DNA from: an uncultured bacterium
GTDB lineage: Bacteria > Verrucomicrobiota > Kiritimatiellia > RFP12 > UBA1067
Reading direction: 5' to 3'
DNA: 7,602 bases
NCBI GenBank assembly: GCA_902779075.1
Contig: CACZAK010000262.1
Location: forward strand, 1 to 7,602
Made by a program: the position numbers and the translations under genes. A model generated the notes under the pieces. The model was not told the origin of the DNA, did no database searches, and saw only the letters and a program-made list of their open reading frames with translations. Positions 5,186-7,602 of this stretch are shown here, one piece after another; positions within the stretch are counted from its first letter, which is position 1; each line of letters starts with the position of its first letter.

Positions 5186-5935
5186 ATGAGCTGGTTTGAA
5201 GCAAAGACTGAAAAGGCGAAGATTCCGCCGGCAAAGGCGCTTTGGGCTATCTGCCCGAAGTGCGGCAGCCATTTCGAAAAGGCGGTCTGGAAGAAGAACA
5301 ACGCGATATGCCCGAAGTGCAACTACCACGGGCGTCTCTCGGCGCGCGAGCGCATCGCGCAAGTCGCGGACGAGGGAACTTTCTCCGAGGTCTTCCGCGC
5401 AGTCTCTTATTCCGACCACCTCTCGTTCCACGACGCGACCGGCCCCTACAAGGCGAAGGTCGAGGCGACGATTGCGAAGTCGGGCGAGACCGAGTCGGTC
5501 GTGATGGGAACTGCGAAGATCGACGGCCACCCCGTGATGCTTGGCGTCATGGACTTTGCGTTCATGGGTGGCTCCCTCGGAACTGGCACTGGCGAGCGCA
5601 TCGCCCGCGCTTGCGAACAGGCGATTGCCGAAAAGCGTCCACTCGTCCTCTTCTCCGCGTCCGGCGGCGCGCGTATGCACGAAGGCATCCTTTCGCTTAT
5701 GCAGATGGCGAAGACCTCTGCCGCGATTGCAAAGCTCAAGGAAGCTGGGCTTCCATACATTTCAGTCCTCACCGACCCGACGACCGGTGGCGTGAGCGCG
5801 TCCTACGCGATGCTCGGCGACATCAACGTGACCGAGCCCAAGGCGCTCATCGGCTTCGCTGGGCGTCGCGTCATCGAGAACACGATCCACCAGAAGCTTC
5901 CCGACGACTTCCAGGGGTCAGGAGTCAGTAGTTAG
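5186..5935 (+). CDS. accD: Acetyl-CoA carboxylase carboxyltransferase subunit beta, C-terminally short
   Basis: AccD pairs with AccA to move the carboxyl group from biotin to acetyl-CoA, giving malonyl-CoA for fatty acid synthesis in the cytoplasm. The 249 residues show the N-terminal MSW, the zinc ribbon C23/C26/C42/C45, then the crotonase-fold core: FAFMGGSLGTGTGE (124-137), FSASGGARMHEG (156-167), SLMQMAKTSAAIAKL (170-184), LPYISVLTDPTTGGVSASYA (189-208) and ALIGFAGRRVIE (220-231). AAGGAG (5175-5180) sits 5 nt before the ATG at 5186; an in-frame ATG at 5147 is too near the predicted transcript start. The protein ends at LPDDFQ plus GSGVSS, where family members continue with R-x-EFL...GxxD-x-V and a final helix, about 30-40 residues more. 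The end is written by a 7-bp repeat, so the gene looks truncated; activity is uncertain. Confidence 0.95.
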   Translation: MSWFEAKTEKAKIPPAKALWAICPKCGSHFEKAVWKKNNAICPKCNYHGRLSARERIAQVADEGTFSEVFRAVSYSDHLSFHDATGPYKAKVEATIAKSGETESVVMGTAKIDGHPVMLGVMDFAFMGGSLGTGTGERIARACEQAIAEKRPLVLFSASGGARMHEGILSLMQMAKTSAAIAKLKEAGLPYISVLTDPTTGGVSASYAMLGDINVTEPKALIGFAGRRVIENTIHQKLPDDFQGSGVSS

Positions 5936-5937
5936 TA
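5917..5937 (+). repeat. Degenerate 7-bp tandem repeat at the accD 3' end
   Basis: GTCAGGA, GTCAGTA and GTTAGTA lie head to tail, followed by a more divergent ATTTAGG (5938-5944) that runs into the accA ribosome binding site. The third unit supplies the TAG stop (5933-5935) of accD. The repeat begins right after the last conserved AccD residues (LPDDFQ), so it appears to have replaced the normal 3' end of the gene. Similar short heptanucleotide repeats occur between genes in some bacteria. Confidence 0.7.
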
Positions 5938-5955
5938 ATTTAGGAGAGGAGATTT

Positions 5956-6756
5956 ATGGCAAAGAGTGCAATGGACTGCGTGAAGCTTGCGCGCGACCCG
6001 AAGCGTCCGCACCTCAAGGACTTCATCAAGCTGATCTGCTCCGACTTCGAGGAGCTGCACGGCGACCGCCTCGTCAATGACGACCGCGGTCTCGTCGGCG
6101 GCTTCGCGACGATCGGCGGCGAGAAGGTGCTTTTGCTTGGCCACAACAAGGGTGCGACAGTCGAGGAGAACATGGAGGCAAACTTCGGCATGGCGAACCC
6201 CGACGGCTACCGCAAGGCGATGCGTCTCGCGAAGCTCGCGGAGAAGTTCCATCTTCCCGTCGTCACTTTCGTCGACACTCCCGGAGCATATCCAGGCCGT
6301 GAGGCCGAGGAGCGCGGACAGGCCGAGGCGATTGCGAAGTCGCTTGAGTTCTTCTCTCGCCTCAAGACGCCAGTCGTTGTCGTCGTTACCGGCGAGGGTG
6401 GCTCTGGCGGTGCGCTTGCAATTGCAGTTGGCGACCAGATTCTCATGATGGAGAACGCGATTTATTCCGTCATTTCTCCCGAGGGGTGCGCTGGCATCCT
6501 TTGGCGCGACGGCGCGAAAGCCCCCGAGGCCGCAGAGGCGCTCAAGATCACCGCGCCCGACCTCCTCAAGCTCGGCGCGATTGACGAGGTCGTCAAGGAA
6601 CCGGCAGGCGGCGCGCAGAAGAACCACAAGGCCGCGGCCTCCGCCGTCAAGAAGGCGATTCTCGCCGCGCTCAAGACGCTCAAGAAGATTCCCGTGGACG
6701 AACTTATCGAGAAGCGCTACGAGAAGATCCGCGCCTACGGCAATTTCTACAGCTGA
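5956..6756 (+). CDS. accA: Acetyl-CoA carboxylase carboxyltransferase subunit alpha (short form)
   Basis: AccA is the partner of AccD and holds the carboxybiotin side of the active site. The 266 residues show VKLARDPKRPHLKDFI (9-24), FEELHGDRL (31-39), GLVGGFA (45-51), NFGMANPDGYRKAMRL (76-91), FVDTPGAYPG (105-114), AEERGQAEAIA (117-127), GEGGSGGALA (147-156), SVISPEGCAGILW (171-183) and the C-terminal RYEKIRAYG (254-262). The family's usual length is about 315; the N-terminal helical region of about 50 residues seen in E. coli AccA is absent, as in the short AccA of streptococci. The ATG follows AGGAGAGGAG (5942-5951) and is 20 bp after the accD stop, so the two are one operon. The order accD-accA is a common arrangement. 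Confidence 0.96.
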   Translation: MAKSAMDCVKLARDPKRPHLKDFIKLICSDFEELHGDRLVNDDRGLVGGFATIGGEKVLLLGHNKGATVEENMEANFGMANPDGYRKAMRLAKLAEKFHLPVVTFVDTPGAYPGREAEERGQAEAIAKSLEFFSRLKTPVVVVVTGEGGSGGALAIAVGDQILMMENAIYSVISPEGCAGILWRDGAKAPEAAEALKITAPDLLKLGAIDEVVKEPAGGAQKNHKAAASAVKKAILAALKTLKKIPVDELIEKRYEKIRAYGNFYS

Positions 6757-6781
6757 CAAACTTTAGGGGCTTGGCTCCACA

Positions 6782-7602
6782 ATGAAAATCGTCGATTGCG
6801 ACTACTTTGTCGTCGGCTCCGGCATGGCGGGGCTCATGACGGCGCTTCATCTTGCCGACAAGGGCAAGGTTGTGCTTGTGACGAAGGGGCGGCTCCAGGA
6901 CTGCAACACGAATTTCGCGCAGGGCGGCATTTGCTGCGTTGCCGATCCGTCAGACACTTTCGACAAGCATGCGCGCGACACGATGATCGCTGGCGCATGG
7001 CTCGGCAACTCCGCCGTCGTGCACGAAATCTGCGAGCACGCGCCCGAGGGAATACAGGATCTCGTCAAGTGCGGCGTAAAGTTTGCGAAGAAGAAAGACG
7101 GCTCGTGGGAGCTTACGCGCGAGGGCGGGCATAGCGCGCGGCGCATCTTCCACGCGGGCGACATCACTGGCGAGAAGTGCGAGGCGTCGATGATTCGCAC
7201 CATCCGCCGCTCTTCCGTCGATGTCAGGGAACAGACGATAGTAATCGATCTCGTTATGACGAAGCGCATCGGGATCAAGGGCCCCAACCGTTGCATCGGT
7301 GCGTATGTCCTCGACAAGAAGACTGGCGAGATATACGCCATTCGCTCGCCCGACACGGTGCTTGCGACTGGCGGCTGCGGCAAGGTCTATCTCTACACCT
7401 GCAATCCCGACACGGCGACTGGCGACGGCATAGCGCTTGCGTGGCGCGCAGGCGCGAAGATCGAGAACATGGAGTTCATCCAGTTCCACCCGACTTGCCT
7501 CTACCATCCGCAGGCGAAGCGCTTCCTTATCTCCGAGGCCGTGCGCGGCGAAGGTGCCGTTCTCGTGAACAAGCACGGCCGCGAGTTCATGAAGAAGTAC
7601 GA
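6782..7602 (+). CDS. nadB: L-aspartate oxidase, 5' part (cut by the window end)
   Basis: NadB is a FAD enzyme that oxidises L-aspartate to iminoaspartate, the first step of NAD synthesis, which NadA then uses. The 273 residues visible start with the FAD-binding GSGMAGL (12-18), then NFAQGGI (44-50), TREGGHSARRIFHAGD (112-127, with E114 and H117 in the family's catalytic loop), LATGGCGKVY (194-203), TGDGIALAWRAGA (213-225), EFIQFHPTCLYHP (231-243, H236 equivalent to the substrate-binding His) and LISEAVRGEGAVLVN (249-263). REGGHS and the LISEAVRGEG block separate it from fumarate reductase relatives. The frame is open to the last base, so the C-terminal part lies outside. It starts 25 bp after accA; AGGGG (6765-6769) is 12 nt upstream, a rather distant binding site, and it may be read through from accDA. 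Confidence 0.95.
   Translation, partial: MKIVDCDYFVVGSGMAGLMTALHLADKGKVVLVTKGRLQDCNTNFAQGGICCVADPSDTFDKHARDTMIAGAWLGNSAVVHEICEHAPEGIQDLVKCGVKFAKKKDGSWELTREGGHSARRIFHAGDITGEKCEASMIRTIRRSSVDVREQTIVIDLVMTKRIGIKGPNRCIGAYVLDKKTGEIYAIRSPDTVLATGGCGKVYLYTCNPDTATGDGIALAWRAGAKIENMEFIQFHPTCLYHPQAKRFLISEAVRGEGAVLVNKHGREFMKKY

Noticed and set aside
4994..5680. Minus-strand open frame of 228 codons opposite accD
   Set aside because: It is antisense to clearly conserved accD codons, and its translation has no recognisable features.
5932..6759. Minus-strand open frame of 275 codons opposite accA
   Set aside because: It mirrors the accA codons; accA itself has full family motifs and a strong binding site.

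Overview
The window reads as bacterial chromosome with two halves. The right end (5186-7602) is housekeeping: accD, accA and the 5' part of nadB, all on the + strand, GC-rich, with codon choice dominated by GCG, CGC, AAG and GAG. The left and middle (about 550-4980) are an accessory strip of toxin-antitoxin (TA) genes, gene remnants, a duplicated structured sequence and an AT-richer two-gene unit. Every gene I can support is on the + strand. I cannot name the organism securely. The promoter style (extended -10 TGGTATAAT without a clear -35), the mix of TA genes, and the short AccA would fit a host-associated bacterium such as a Kiritimatiellae/Verrucomicrobiota member, but that is a guess.

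Layout. 1-540: GC-rich, hairpin-rich tract with no credible gene. 553-1006: promoter, structured leader, a PIN-domain toxin gene whose middle has been deleted in frame, and a small antitoxin-like gene. A 75-bp structured sequence lies before this unit (595-669) and again after it (1016-1090). 1007-1397: mostly non-coding. 1398-3811: a DUF2971-family protein followed 17 bp later by an unrecognised protein with three zinc ribbons and two C-terminal membrane helices; the two look like one operon and are the best candidate for an undescribed system. 3812-4110: no convincing gene, perhaps a decayed one. 4108-4709: promoter plus a complete Phd/YefM antitoxin - ParE/RelE toxin pair with overlapping ends. 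4693-4980: the C-terminal half of a DUF559 (Vsr-like) nuclease, overlapping the toxin gene. 5101-5138: terminator-like hairpin running directly into the accD promoter.

Function. AccD and AccA form the carboxyltransferase half of acetyl-CoA carboxylase (malonyl-CoA for fatty acid synthesis). NadB starts NAD synthesis from aspartate. AccD lacks the C-terminal segment of roughly 30-40 residues found in the family and ends in a degenerate 7-bp tandem repeat; AccA is the short form without the N-terminal helical region. The accessory strip looks like a site where TA modules and possible defence genes are gained and lost just upstream of essential genes.
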